DNA of 64,000 bases from an uncultured Bacteroidota bacterium (GTDB lineage Bacteria; Bacteroidota; Bacteroidia; Flavobacteriales; Flavobacteriaceae): the NCBI GenBank assembly GCA_902526165.1, contig CABZKA010000001.1:84435-148434 (forward strand), in the 5' to 3' direction. Position numbers and translations under genes: made by a program. The notes under the pieces were generated by a model, which was given only the letters and a program-made list of their open reading frames with translations, was not told the DNA's origin and ran no database searches. Shown here piece after piece: positions 16,063 through 26,073 of the stretch (position 1 is the first letter of the stretch; each line of letters begins with the position of its first letter).

Positions 16063-16922
16063 TATAATTTGTCAATTTTTGAATTTAAAAACCTATTGGT
16101 TATTAATGTTGTTGAAATGAAAGATATTAATAAGCTAAATAATAATGATACAGAAAATGAAATAATTAAGGAACTTCGGATTTGGTAGATATTAATTTCA
16201 AAAATATTATTTGAAAAGTAGAATAAAATCAAGAGAATGATCAAACTTGATATCATAGATGCTACAATTACAAAAACTATTTGATTTTTAATTACAGGCC
16301 ACATAATAAAACTTTTTTTTGCCCCAACAAGTTGCATTGTTTTGATATTGAGTCTGTTTGAGTAGAGTGAGAGTCGTATGGTATTATTTATTAATATAAG
16401 TGATATTATCATGAATAAGCAACCAAGAATAATTGTAATTCTTTTAAGCTTTTCAAAATTAGAGTTGATTAAAAAAATTAATGGTGCATCATAAGTTACC
16501 TCGCTTATAAAATCTTCATTATTTAGTTGCTTAACTATTTCATCTATATTGAATGAGTTAATGTGCTCTGAATAGAAAAAAATATCAAATGAGTCCAGAA
16601 GCGGATTATAACCTAAAAATTCCAAAAAATCCTCTCCTATATCATTACTTAAATTTTCTGCAGCTTCATCATTTGTAATAAAATCAAATGACTTTATTTT
16701 CTCATTAATTTTTAATTTTTTTTCAAATTGAGTAAACTCTATTGTTGTGATATTTTCTTTTAAAAAAACTACTACTGGAATTCTTTCCTTTAAATCATTG
16801 ATAATTTTTTCAGAATTTGAGATTATCACAAGGAATGATGATAAAAAAAATATCACAACAGTAGTACTAACTATAACTAATAGATAGTTAGAGAAGATTT
16901 TACTATTTGAGGTTTTTTTCAA
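16059..16922 (-). CDS. ftsX: Cell division ABC transporter permease FtsX
   Basis: 287 aa; N-terminal TM, periplasmic domain, NNTIRLSLYSNRLNIKTMQLVGAKKSFIMWP. Confidence 0.9.
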   Translation of the reverse strand: MKKTSNSKIFSNYLLVIVSTTVVIFFLSSFLVIISNSEKIINDLKERIPVVVFLKENITTIEFTQFEKKLKINEKIKSFDFITNDEAAENLSNDIGEDFLEFLGYNPLLDSFDIFFYSEHINSFNIDEIVKQLNNEDFISEVTYDAPLIFLINSNFEKLKRITIILGCLFMIISLILINNTIRLSLYSNRLNIKTMQLVGAKKSFIMWPVIKNQIVFVIVASMISSLIILLILFYFSNNIFEINIYQIRSSLIISFSVSLLFSLLISFISTTLITNRFLNSKIDKLY

Positions 16923-17021
16923 TTGATTTTTTTATAAAATTAATAAAGGTTTGTCATTTAAGTTCAATTATAACTTTTTTGTTGTCAAACAATAGTATTA
17001 TTTTTATCACATTATTATCGA

Positions 17022-19712
17022 ATGATATACGATTTCAAATCTATAGAACGTAAATGGCAAAATTACTGGTCTAAAAATAAGACTTTCAAAACTGCGATTG
17101 ACGAAAATATGCCCAAATATTATGTTTTGGATATGTTTCCTTACCCAAGTGGATCTGGTCTTCATGTTGGTCATCCACTAGGTTACATTGCTTCAGATAT
17201 AATATCTAGATTTAAAAGAAAAAAAGGCTTCAATGTTTTGCATCCAATGGGTTTTGATTCATTTGGTCTTCCTGCTGAGCAATATGCCATTAAAACAGGA
17301 AAGCACCCTAAGTTAACAACGGATAAAAATATTAAGAGATTTAAAAACCAACTTAATAAACTAGGACTTTCTTATGATTGGGATCGCGAGATAAAGACAA
17401 GTGATTCAAATTATTATAAGTGGACTCAATGGATTTTTTTAAAACTTTATAATTCCTTTTTTGACGAATCCGTTAACAAGGCCAAAAATATTTCTGAATT
17501 AAAAATTCCAGAAAAACTGAATGATCAAGAAAAAATTCAATACATAGATTCGAAAAGGCTTGCATATTTGGACAATGTAGATGTAAATTGGTGTGAAGAG
17601 TTAGGTACTGTACTTTCAAATGAGGAAGTAATTGGAGGTTTGAGTGAGAGAGGTGGTCATCCTGTTATAAGAAAACCAATGCGACAATGGGTAATGAGAA
17701 TAACTGCATATGCCTCTCGACTTTTAGATGATTTAGAATTATTAGATTGGCCAGAATCTATAAAATTATCCCAAAAAAATTGGATAGGTAAATCTGAGGG
17801 AGCAAAGATCAGATTTACAATAAATAAGAATTCATATGTTGATGTTTTTACTACTCGACCTGATACAATCTATGGGGCTACATATCTTGTTTTAGCTCCC
17901 GAAAATGAATTATCAATTAAGTTAGCTACAACAGAAAATAGAAATATTGTTGAAAATTATATATTAAAATCTTCTCAAAAAAGTGATTTAGAGAGGCAAG
18001 AAAATATAAAAGATAAAACAGGTGTGTTTACAGGTTCATACGCAATAAACCCCATATCAAAAGAGAAAATTCCAATTTGGATTGCTGATTATGTTTTGTC
18101 TGGCTATGGAACTGGGGCAGTCATGGCTGTTCCTGGTCATGACGAAAGAGATTTTGAATTTGCTGAAAAGTTTAATTTAAAAATTCTGTCAGTCGTAAGT
18201 GGAGGAAAAGAGGGTGAATGCTATACTGGAGACGGAAAAATTATAAACTCAGAAAAATATAATGGATTGGATAATCAAAAATTTAAAAAGGTTGTTTGCG
18301 AACTTTTAGAGGATTTGGAGTTGGGTAAAAAAAGTATTAACTATAAATTGAGGGATTGGATTTTTACCAGACAAAGATACTGGGGAGAGCCAATACCGAT
18401 CATGTATCATGGTAATATAAAAGTTCCTTTAAGCGATACGGATTTACCACTCATACTTCCCGATGTTGAATCTTTTAAACCCACTGGTGATGGCTCATCG
18501 CCTTTATCCAGAAATAAATCATGGAAAAATATTCTATTAAATGGAAAAAAATTTGAAAGAGAAACCAATACAATGCCTCAATGGGCTGGATCCTGTTGGT
18601 ATTTTCTAAGATTTTTAGATCCAACTAATGGTAATTCATTTGCAAATAAAAATAAAATTGATTATTGGATGCCTGTGGATGTATATATCGGGGGAGCTGA
18701 ACACGCTGTGTTGCATTTATTATATTCGAGATTTTGGCATAAAGTTCTGTATGATTTAGGGTTCGTCTCTGGGCCTGAACCATTCAAAAAACTTGTGAAT
18801 CAAGGAATGATTCTGGGAAACAGTGCATTCATTTATAGAATAAAGAATACTAACACCTATGTTTCATATGATTTAATAAAAAAACATGATGTTCAAAAAA
18901 TTAATGTAGATATTGATTTATTGATTAATAATAATGAACTCAATTTAGAAAAACTTAAAAATTCTGATATTAGATTTAAAAATGCAGAATATAAATTCAA
19001 TGAAAAGTTTACTGTTAGCAGAGAGATTGAAAAAATGTCCAAATCAAAATTTAACGTTGTAAGTCCAGATAAAATTTGTGAAAAATATGGTGCAGATACA
19101 TTGAGAATGTATGAGATGTTTTTAGGCCCAATTGAGCAATCTAAACCTTGGAATACAGCAGGTATTTCAGGTGTTCATAATTTTCTCAAAAAGTTTTGGA
19201 GCCTATATCACGATCAAAGTGGATTTTGTATTTCATATTCCAAACCAGATCAAAACTCATTAAAAATTTTACATAAAACAATCAAAAAAGTGAATTTAGA
19301 TATAGAAAAATTTTCATTCAATACATGTGTCAGTGCTTTTATGATTTGTGTTAATGAGCTGTCTTCAATAAATGAAAAATCTTTTGAGGTTCTTAAAGAC
19401 TTGTGTATATTAATGTCACCATTTGCTCCTCACATTTGTGAGGAAATTTGGTCTAAATTTGGAGAGTCAAATTCAATATCAAATCAAAATTTCCCTACAC
19501 ATAACGAACTAATTCTTGTTGAGGATGAGTTTGAGTATCCAATTTCCTTCAATGGGAAGTTGAGGTTAAAAATGATTTTTAAATTGGATTGTGAATACCA
19601 AGATATAGAAAAAGAACTATCTCAAAATGAAAAAGTGAATAGCTATTTGAGTGGAAAAAAAATCAAGAAAATAATTTTTGTCAAAAGTAAAATAATCAAT
19701 ATTGTTTTTTAG
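17022..19712 (+). CDS. leuS: Leucine--tRNA ligase
   Basis: 896 aa; YPSGSGLHVGHPLGY (HIGH), TTRPDTIYGATYLVLAPE editing domain, EKMSKSKFN (KMSKS). Confidence 0.97.
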   Translation: MIYDFKSIERKWQNYWSKNKTFKTAIDENMPKYYVLDMFPYPSGSGLHVGHPLGYIASDIISRFKRKKGFNVLHPMGFDSFGLPAEQYAIKTGKHPKLTTDKNIKRFKNQLNKLGLSYDWDREIKTSDSNYYKWTQWIFLKLYNSFFDESVNKAKNISELKIPEKLNDQEKIQYIDSKRLAYLDNVDVNWCEELGTVLSNEEVIGGLSERGGHPVIRKPMRQWVMRITAYASRLLDDLELLDWPESIKLSQKNWIGKSEGAKIRFTINKNSYVDVFTTRPDTIYGATYLVLAPENELSIKLATTENRNIVENYILKSSQKSDLERQENIKDKTGVFTGSYAINPISKEKIPIWIADYVLSGYGTGAVMAVPGHDERDFEFAEKFNLKILSVVSGGKEGECYTGDGKIINSEKYNGLDNQKFKKVVCELLEDLELGKKSINYKLRDWIFTRQRYWGEPIPIMYHGNIKVPLSDTDLPLILPDVESFKPTGDGSSPLSRNKSWKNILLNGKKFERETNTMPQWAGSCWYFLRFLDPTNGNSFANKNKIDYWMPVDVYIGGAEHAVLHLLYSRFWHKVLYDLGFVSGPEPFKKLVNQGMILGNSAFIYRIKNTNTYVSYDLIKKHDVQKINVDIDLLINNNELNLEKLKNSDIRFKNAEYKFNEKFTVSREIEKMSKSKFNVVSPDKICEKYGADTLRMYEMFLGPIEQSKPWNTAGISGVHNFLKKFWSLYHDQSGFCISYSKPDQNSLKILHKTIKKVNLDIEKFSFNTCVSAFMICVNELSSINEKSFEVLKDLCILMSPFAPHICEEIWSKFGESNSISNQNFPTHNELILVEDEFEYPISFNGKLRLKMIFKLDCEYQDIEKELSQNEKVNSYLSGKKIKKIIFVKSKIINIVF

Positions 19713-20797
19713 TTTTTTTGAATGTGAGTAATAATTTTCTCTGTTGCGTTATCATTTCCCATAATCTTTCTCAACTCTTTGTAATCATCTTTGATTTTTC
19801 CAGAATTATTTAATAGTGTATCCAATTCTTTTTCAATTTTTATGGAATTTACATTGTTTTGTACAAGTTCTTTTACAATTTCCTTTCCCATAATAATATT
19901 CACTAATGAAATAAATTTGATTTTTATAAAAAACTTCGCTATAAAATAATTGAAAAAGCTTGTTCTATAACATACAATTTGTGGAACATTAAAAAGAGCG
20001 GTCTCTAATGTAGCAGTTCCACTTGCTACAATTGAACAAACAGATGAATTTAAGAGTTGATAGGTTTTATTAAATACAACTTCGGTATTTTTGTTTCCTT
20101 TCATTAGTCTCTTATAAAAATTTTTTTCAATATGAGAAACACCTGCTATAATAAATTTATGCTCAGGAAACTTATTAGCTGCATTAAGTATATCTTTTAG
20201 AATTTTTTTTATTTCTTGCTTCCTGCTTCCAGGTAATATGGATATTATAGGTTTTTTTGATTTAAATTTTAATTTCTTATTATTTAAAAATTCATCAATA
20301 TTATTTAGTACAGGGTTTCCAAAGTAGTTGACTTTGTAGTTATGTTTCGTTTTAAAAAATTCCTTTTCAAAAGGAAGGATTACATAAAGTTCATCAACAT
20401 ATTTTTTTAATATTTCGACTCTATTTTCTTTCCATGCCCAAACCTGAGGGCTTATGTAGTAATAAGTTTTAAATCCTTGTTGTTTTGCCCACTTAGCAAT
20501 TCTCAAATTATGACCTGGATAATCGATAAAAATTATTTTATCTGGATTGTAAGATTTAATATCTTTTTTACAAAAAGATAGATTTTTAATAACAGTAAAA
20601 AAATTAATTAGAACCTCATAAAAACCCATAAACGCCAATTCATCTAAACTCTTGACAACTAGACCTCCAGCTTTTGACATAAGTTCACCACCCCATAATC
20701 TAAATTCTGAATTTGGATCACTTTTTTTAATTTCTTCTATTAGTTTAGAGCCATGAAGATCACCAGATGCCTCACCAGCGATAATATAATATTTCAT
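19709..20797 (-). CDS. lpxB: Lipid-A-disaccharide synthase
   Basis: 362 aa; YYIIAGEASGDLHGSKLI, GFYEVL, YYISPQVWAWKENR, LPGSRKQEI, ASGTATLETAL. Confidence 0.96.
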   Translation of the reverse strand: MKYYIIAGEASGDLHGSKLIEEIKKSDPNSEFRLWGGELMSKAGGLVVKSLDELAFMGFYEVLINFFTVIKNLSFCKKDIKSYNPDKIIFIDYPGHNLRIAKWAKQQGFKTYYYISPQVWAWKENRVEILKKYVDELYVILPFEKEFFKTKHNYKVNYFGNPVLNNIDEFLNNKKLKFKSKKPIISILPGSRKQEIKKILKDILNAANKFPEHKFIIAGVSHIEKNFYKRLMKGNKNTEVVFNKTYQLLNSSVCSIVASGTATLETALFNVPQIVCYRTSFFNYFIAKFFIKIKFISLVNIIMGKEIVKELVQNNVNSIKIEKELDTLLNNSGKIKDDYKELRKIMGNDNATEKIITHIQKN

Positions 20798-21589
20798 TTA
20801 AAAATTCCAAGTTTGTAAATTTTTTAAAACTGAATAATTAGTTAAATCATAAGTGATAGGTACAATTGAAATATATCCATTTTTTAATGCCCATTCATCA
20901 GACTCTTTTGAATTATCATTATTTATAAATTCGCCTGTTAGCCAATAATATTCTCTACCTTGAGGGTTAGTCCTTTTATCAAATTTTTCAACCCAATGGG
21001 CTTTTGCTTGATTACAAACTTTAATTCCTTTAATTTCTTTTTCATTCAATTTTGGGAAATTAACATTAAGTGAAGTACCATTTGGTATACCATTTTTTAG
21101 AGATTTTAGTGTAATTTCTTTAATATAATTTTTTATATGATTAAAATCTGCTTTCCAGCTATAATCAAGTAATGAAAATCCAATTGCAGGAACACCCTCA
21201 ATTGAAGCTTCAATAGCAGCACTCATTGTTCCCGAGTAAATAACATTAATTGAGGCATTAGATCCATGATTTATCCCTGATACACATAGGTCTGGCTTTT
21301 TTTTCAAAATTTCATTAATACCAAGTTTTATACAGTCAGCTGGGGTGCCTGAACATGAGTATTCTTTTTGAGGACCAGAGTCTATATTCACCTTTTGACA
21401 GTGTAATGTTGAGTTGATTGTTATGGCGTGCCCCATTGCAGATTGAGGACTATCAGGTGCTATAACAACAACGTCCCCAATTTCATTCATTACCTGGATT
21501 AGAGATCTAATTCCTGGTGCTGTTATTCCATCATCGTTAGTTACTAAGATTAATGGTCTTTTTTTATCCAATGGTCTAATTTTTGACAA
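20798..21589 (-). CDS. surE: 5'/3'-nucleotidase SurE
   Basis: 263 aa; LVTNDDGITAPGIRSL, VVIAPDSPQSAMGHAITI, SGINHGSNASINVIYSGTMSAAIEA. Confidence 0.97.
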   Translation of the reverse strand: MSKIRPLDKKRPLILVTNDDGITAPGIRSLIQVMNEIGDVVVIAPDSPQSAMGHAITINSTLHCQKVNIDSGPQKEYSCSGTPADCIKLGINEILKKKPDLCVSGINHGSNASINVIYSGTMSAAIEASIEGVPAIGFSLLDYSWKADFNHIKNYIKEITLKSLKNGIPNGTSLNVNFPKLNEKEIKGIKVCNQAKAHWVEKFDKRTNPQGREYYWLTGEFINNDNSKESDEWALKNGYISIVPITYDLTNYSVLKNLQTWNF

Positions 21590-21662
21590 AAGTAAATAAA
21601 AGAAGATATATTCACATTGAGTTTGTGTATATAAACATCAAATACTTATATTTAAATCTGAT

Positions 21663-23762
21663 ATGAAATTGAGAATTTCAATAATAATTACGTTTATAAC
21701 CATAGCAATTTTTGGTTTCAAACTAAATAACGAAAAACGTAGTGATCCTGAAAAGGAGAAGGTTTTGCTTGAAATTGTCAAGTATGTTGTTGAAAGGGGA
21801 CACTATAGCTCAATCCAAATTGATGATGATTTATCCTTGAAAATTTTTGATGATTTTATAAACAAACTCGATCCTCAGAAAAGATTTTTTACTATCAGTG
21901 ATATTAAAGAGTTAGATAGATTCAAGTATAAAATTGATGATCAAATAAAAGCTTATGATTTGGAGTTTTTTGAGGAAATTCATGATAGGTATAGATCTAG
22001 AATAGCTGAAGCAAAAATATTTGTAGAAAAAACCTTTGAAAATAATTTTGATTTCAATGACAAAGAATATATAGACTTAGATATTGACTCCATACCATTT
22101 TCTACAGATAAAAATCAACTCTATGAAAGGTGGAGAAAGCAAATCAAATATTCTATTCTTGACATAATTTCTCAAAAAAATAGCTCCGACTCCATTGATG
22201 ATAATGAAGTAATGATGAATGCAATCTCAACTGTAAAAAAAAATACTAATGATTTTTTTAATTATGCAAATGAAATAGAAAGAGATGATTGGTTTTCAGT
22301 TTTTTTAAACTCATTTGTGGGTCAATTTGATCCTCATACTTTTTATTTCAAACCTGATGATAAAGAAAAATTTGATGTAAGTATTTCTGGAAATTTTGAT
22401 GGTATTGGAGCGCGATTGTCAAAAGCTGATGGTAATGTAAAAATTGTAGATGTTATTATTGGTGGTCCTGTTTGGAAAGATAAGTTGTTAGATGTTGGTG
22501 ATATAATTTTAGCTGTTGGACAGGCAGATCAAGAACCTATCAGTATTTTCGGAATGAAGTTAGATGACTCTATCAAACTTATTAAAGGGCCTGCTGGAAC
22601 TACAGTAACATTGAGGATTAAAAAACTTGATGGTCAAATAAAAGATGTCAAAATAAAAAGAGATGTAGTTGAGCTCAAAGAAACTTTCGCTAAATCAACT
22701 CTAATCTCTAAAAATAGTAAGAATTACGGTTATATAAGCTTACCTAAGTTTTATGCTGATTTTGATAATTATAAAAATAGAAATTCTGCTAATGATGTAA
22801 AAAATGAAATTATCAAATTAAAAAATAATGGTATCAAAGGGTTGATTCTTGATCTTAGAAACAATGGGGGAGGTTCTTTACAAACTGTAGTCGAAATGAC
22901 CGGTCTTTTTATTGAGAAAGGTCCTATTGTACAAGTCAAGTCAGTTGGAAACAGAAAAAAAATTCTTTATGACAGAGACGCCCAGGTCTATTGGAATGGT
23001 CCTTTAGTTTTGTTGATTAATGAAATGAGTGCATCTGCATCTGAAATTATCTCAGCTGCATTACAAGATTATAATAGAGCTATAATTATTGGTAGTGAAA
23101 AATCATTTGGTAAAGGAACCGTTCAGAATATTGTTGATTTAAATAGGTTTATCAGTAATTCTGATTATGACATGGGTGCAATTAAAGTAACAACAGATAT
23201 TTTTTACAGAATAAATGGTGAATCTGTGCAATTAGAGGGAGTGGAAAGCGATATTGTAATCCCTGATAGCTACATGTATGTATTTGATGGCGAGAGAGAC
23301 GAAAAAAACCCCATAAAATGGGATAAAATAGGTCCTGCGACGTATACTAAGTGGCAGAGTTACGATGACAAATTCAAGTATGTTACTGACCAGATGAATA
23401 GAAAATTAAATCAAAATATTATTATTAATAATATCTATCAAAGAGCAAATTGGATCAAAAGCCAGCAAAATATCAATAATATTCCATTGAATCTTGTCGA
23501 ATACAAAAAATATCAAAAAGATCAGAAGCTCAAAGCTAGTCAATTTGATAAAATCTCTAAATATGAAAATCAGTTGAACTTTGAGCTGTTGAAAACTGAA
23601 AAAACTTTTATACAAGAAAATAAGGAATTATTAGAGGAAAGAATTAAATGGCATAAAAATTTATCAAAAGATATATTCATTGATCAAGCGGTCAATACCC
23701 TTGATTTACTAGATAGTTCCATCAAAACAAATTATATTTTGGCTGAAAATAAAACTGAATAA
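21663..23762 (+). CDS. prc: Tail-specific (carboxy-terminal processing) protease, S41 family
   Basis: 699 aa; PDZ segment, LILDLRNNGGGSLQTVVEMTGLF, NEMSASASEIISAALQDYNRAIIIGSEKSFGKGTVQ. Confidence 0.93.
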   Translation: MKLRISIIITFITIAIFGFKLNNEKRSDPEKEKVLLEIVKYVVERGHYSSIQIDDDLSLKIFDDFINKLDPQKRFFTISDIKELDRFKYKIDDQIKAYDLEFFEEIHDRYRSRIAEAKIFVEKTFENNFDFNDKEYIDLDIDSIPFSTDKNQLYERWRKQIKYSILDIISQKNSSDSIDDNEVMMNAISTVKKNTNDFFNYANEIERDDWFSVFLNSFVGQFDPHTFYFKPDDKEKFDVSISGNFDGIGARLSKADGNVKIVDVIIGGPVWKDKLLDVGDIILAVGQADQEPISIFGMKLDDSIKLIKGPAGTTVTLRIKKLDGQIKDVKIKRDVVELKETFAKSTLISKNSKNYGYISLPKFYADFDNYKNRNSANDVKNEIIKLKNNGIKGLILDLRNNGGGSLQTVVEMTGLFIEKGPIVQVKSVGNRKKILYDRDAQVYWNGPLVLLINEMSASASEIISAALQDYNRAIIIGSEKSFGKGTVQNIVDLNRFISNSDYDMGAIKVTTDIFYRINGESVQLEGVESDIVIPDSYMYVFDGERDEKNPIKWDKIGPATYTKWQSYDDKFKYVTDQMNRKLNQNIIINNIYQRANWIKSQQNINNIPLNLVEYKKYQKDQKLKASQFDKISKYENQLNFELLKTEKTFIQENKELLEERIKWHKNLSKDIFIDQAVNTLDLLDSSIKTNYILAENKTE

Positions 23763-23768
23763 AAAATT

Positions 23769-24830
23769 TTGGCTTCCCTGACAATAAAGAAAACACCATT
23801 ATACATTTCAGTATTAATTATTTCTCTATTTTTTTTTATTTCACTTTTCTGTTATTTCATAATCCCTGATAAAACAATAAATGCTAACTCCATTAATTTG
23901 ACAATTAAATCTCAAAAACCTGGTTACAAAAAAATGTTCTTTGAAAATGTATCTGTTAATTATAGTATAAAAAATTTATTTTTTGGATCCGAAAAAATAG
24001 GCGAATCTTATCCCTTAGATGATTATGAAATTATAAATGACAGTATTATAAAAATCATTAACTACGATGAAAGTAAAAAATCATTAATAGATGAAAAAAT
24101 CATTATAATTACAAAAAATAGTAATATACATAATAATGTACATGAAATAGAAAAATTTATTAGTGAAGAGAAATTTATTTTTGGAACTGACATTTACGGT
24201 AGAGATTTATTTAGTAGAATAATTTTAGGTACTAGAGTTTCACTATCTATTGGTTTAATGGCTGTATTTATTTCTAACTTTATTGGAATTATATTAGGAT
24301 TAATTTCAGGCTACTATGGCGGTTATATTGATAAGGTCATTGTTTGGATAATTAATATTTTTTGGTCAATTCCTACACTTTTATTGGTTATCGCTTTATC
24401 ACTTGCTCTTGGCAAAGGTTTTTGGCAAGTTTATATTTCTATAGGTTTATCCATCTGGGTTGATGTTGCAAGGTTAGTTAGAGGTAAAGTTATTTCAGAA
24501 AAGAATAAAGACTATATTTTTGCATCTAAGGTATTAGGATATAATGATATTAAAATCCTTATTAACAATATTCTACCAAATATAATTTCACCTATTCTTA
24601 TTTTCTCGGCTGCAAATTTTGCTTCCTCTATTCTTCTTGAAAGTGGATTGTCATTTTTAGGCATTGGTTCTCAGCCTCCCACACCTAGTTGGGGTTATAT
24701 GATTAAAGAAAATTATCAGTATATTATTTTTGGAAACTCCTACTTAATCATTATACCATCAATCTTCTTAATATCAATGGTTTTAAGTTTTTATTATTTA
24801 TCTAATCACCTTGCATCAAAAAAATTATAA
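23769..24830 (+). CDS. ABC transporter permease, OppC/DppC family
   Basis: 353 aa (TTG start); FGTDIYGRDLFSRIILGTRVSLSIGL, VWIINIFWSIPTLLL, EAxLSFLGIG-like SGLSFLGIGSQPPTPSWGYMI. Confidence 0.9.
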   Translation: MASLTIKKTPLYISVLIISLFFFISLFCYFIIPDKTINANSINLTIKSQKPGYKKMFFENVSVNYSIKNLFFGSEKIGESYPLDDYEIINDSIIKIINYDESKKSLIDEKIIIITKNSNIHNNVHEIEKFISEEKFIFGTDIYGRDLFSRIILGTRVSLSIGLMAVFISNFIGIILGLISGYYGGYIDKVIVWIINIFWSIPTLLLVIALSLALGKGFWQVYISIGLSIWVDVARLVRGKVISEKNKDYIFASKVLGYNDIKILINNILPNIISPILIFSAANFASSILLESGLSFLGIGSQPPTPSWGYMIKENYQYIIFGNSYLIIIPSIFLISMVLSFYYLSNHLASKKL

Positions 24831-24831
24831 A

Positions 24832-26073
24832 TTACCATTTACTCTTTTTTTGACTATCAATTTTAAGGTAACCTGCAAACAAAATCATAAATGAAAGCAG
24901 TGATGATCCTCCGTAACTTATAAATGGTAATGGTATGCCAACTGTTGGAAATATTCCTATAACCATAGAAATATTTATTGTAAAATGAAAAAATATTATT
25001 GCTATTGCTGAGTATGAAAAAATCTTATAAAACAAATTTGTTTGTTTGGTTGTTCTCTCAGACATTCTCAACAATAAAGTGATAAATAATGAAATCACAA
25101 CCAGTGAACCAAAAAATCCCCACTCTTCACCAATTGTAGCAAATATATAATCACTATGTTGCTCTGGTATAAAATCACCCTTTGTTTGAGTCCCTTTTAA
25201 AAACCCTTGACCAAAAACCCCCCCAGAGTTAAAAGCTAATTTTGATTGATTGGTATTGTAGCCGATTCCAGAAAGATCTTTTTCTACACCAAGAACAACA
25301 TTTATTCTATCTCGATGTCTTTGTTCAAAAATATTTTCAAAAATAAGAGAAGAGATTAAAACACTTACTACACTAAAAATTGAAAGATAGATAAGCTTCT
25401 TTTTTTTTATTTTTTTATAAATCATATATAGAAATATAATTGAAAATATACATCCAATTATTATCAACATTATATTCATTCCAATTATTATTGTTGATAT
25501 AAATAAAACTGAAATAAAAATGAAAATATTTAGATATAATGATGGTAATCCAACAATGTGTAAAACCAAATAAAAACTTAAAAAAATTAATGCCGTTCCT
25601 GGGTCTGGTTGTAATAGAATTAAAGATGTAGGTGCCAAAATTATAATAAAACTGTAGAACTGAATTTTTAGATTTTTAATATCAGAGTGTACATTACTTA
25701 AATATTTTGCTATTGCTAAAGCGGTTACAGGTTTCATAATTTCAGATGGTTGTAAACTAAAACCAATAAAGTTGAACCATGATTTAGCTCCATTAATTTC
25801 TTTACCAAAAATAAGTACGAGAATCAATGAAAACAATATTATTATATAAATGATACTAGCATACTTAAAATAAAAATTTATATCTAGTAATATTAGAATC
25901 AAACAAAGTGAAAACGAAAATATTACAAAGATTAATTGTTTGGAAAAAAAATTTTCAATCGAACTCGAGTCACTGTAGGAAACAGAATAAATATTTATCA
26001 GCCCAATAAAAATTAAAGATATCACTAGAATTAAGGAAATAAGATCAAAGTTTTTTGCTTTAATATTACTCAT
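24832..26073 (-). CDS. rodA: Rod shape-determining protein RodA (SEDS glycosyltransferase)
   Basis: 413 aa; SEDS motifs FSLQPSEIMKP, LLQPDPGTALIF, DYIFATIGEEWGF, PTVGIPLPFISYGGSSLLSF. Confidence 0.95.
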   Translation of the reverse strand: MSNIKAKNFDLISLILVISLIFIGLINIYSVSYSDSSSIENFFSKQLIFVIFSFSLCLILILLDINFYFKYASIIYIIILFSLILVLIFGKEINGAKSWFNFIGFSLQPSEIMKPVTALAIAKYLSNVHSDIKNLKIQFYSFIIILAPTSLILLQPDPGTALIFLSFYLVLHIVGLPSLYLNIFIFISVLFISTIIIGMNIMLIIIGCIFSIIFLYMIYKKIKKKKLIYLSIFSVVSVLISSLIFENIFEQRHRDRINVVLGVEKDLSGIGYNTNQSKLAFNSGGVFGQGFLKGTQTKGDFIPEQHSDYIFATIGEEWGFFGSLVVISLFITLLLRMSERTTKQTNLFYKIFSYSAIAIIFFHFTINISMVIGIFPTVGIPLPFISYGGSSLLSFMILFAGYLKIDSQKKSKW

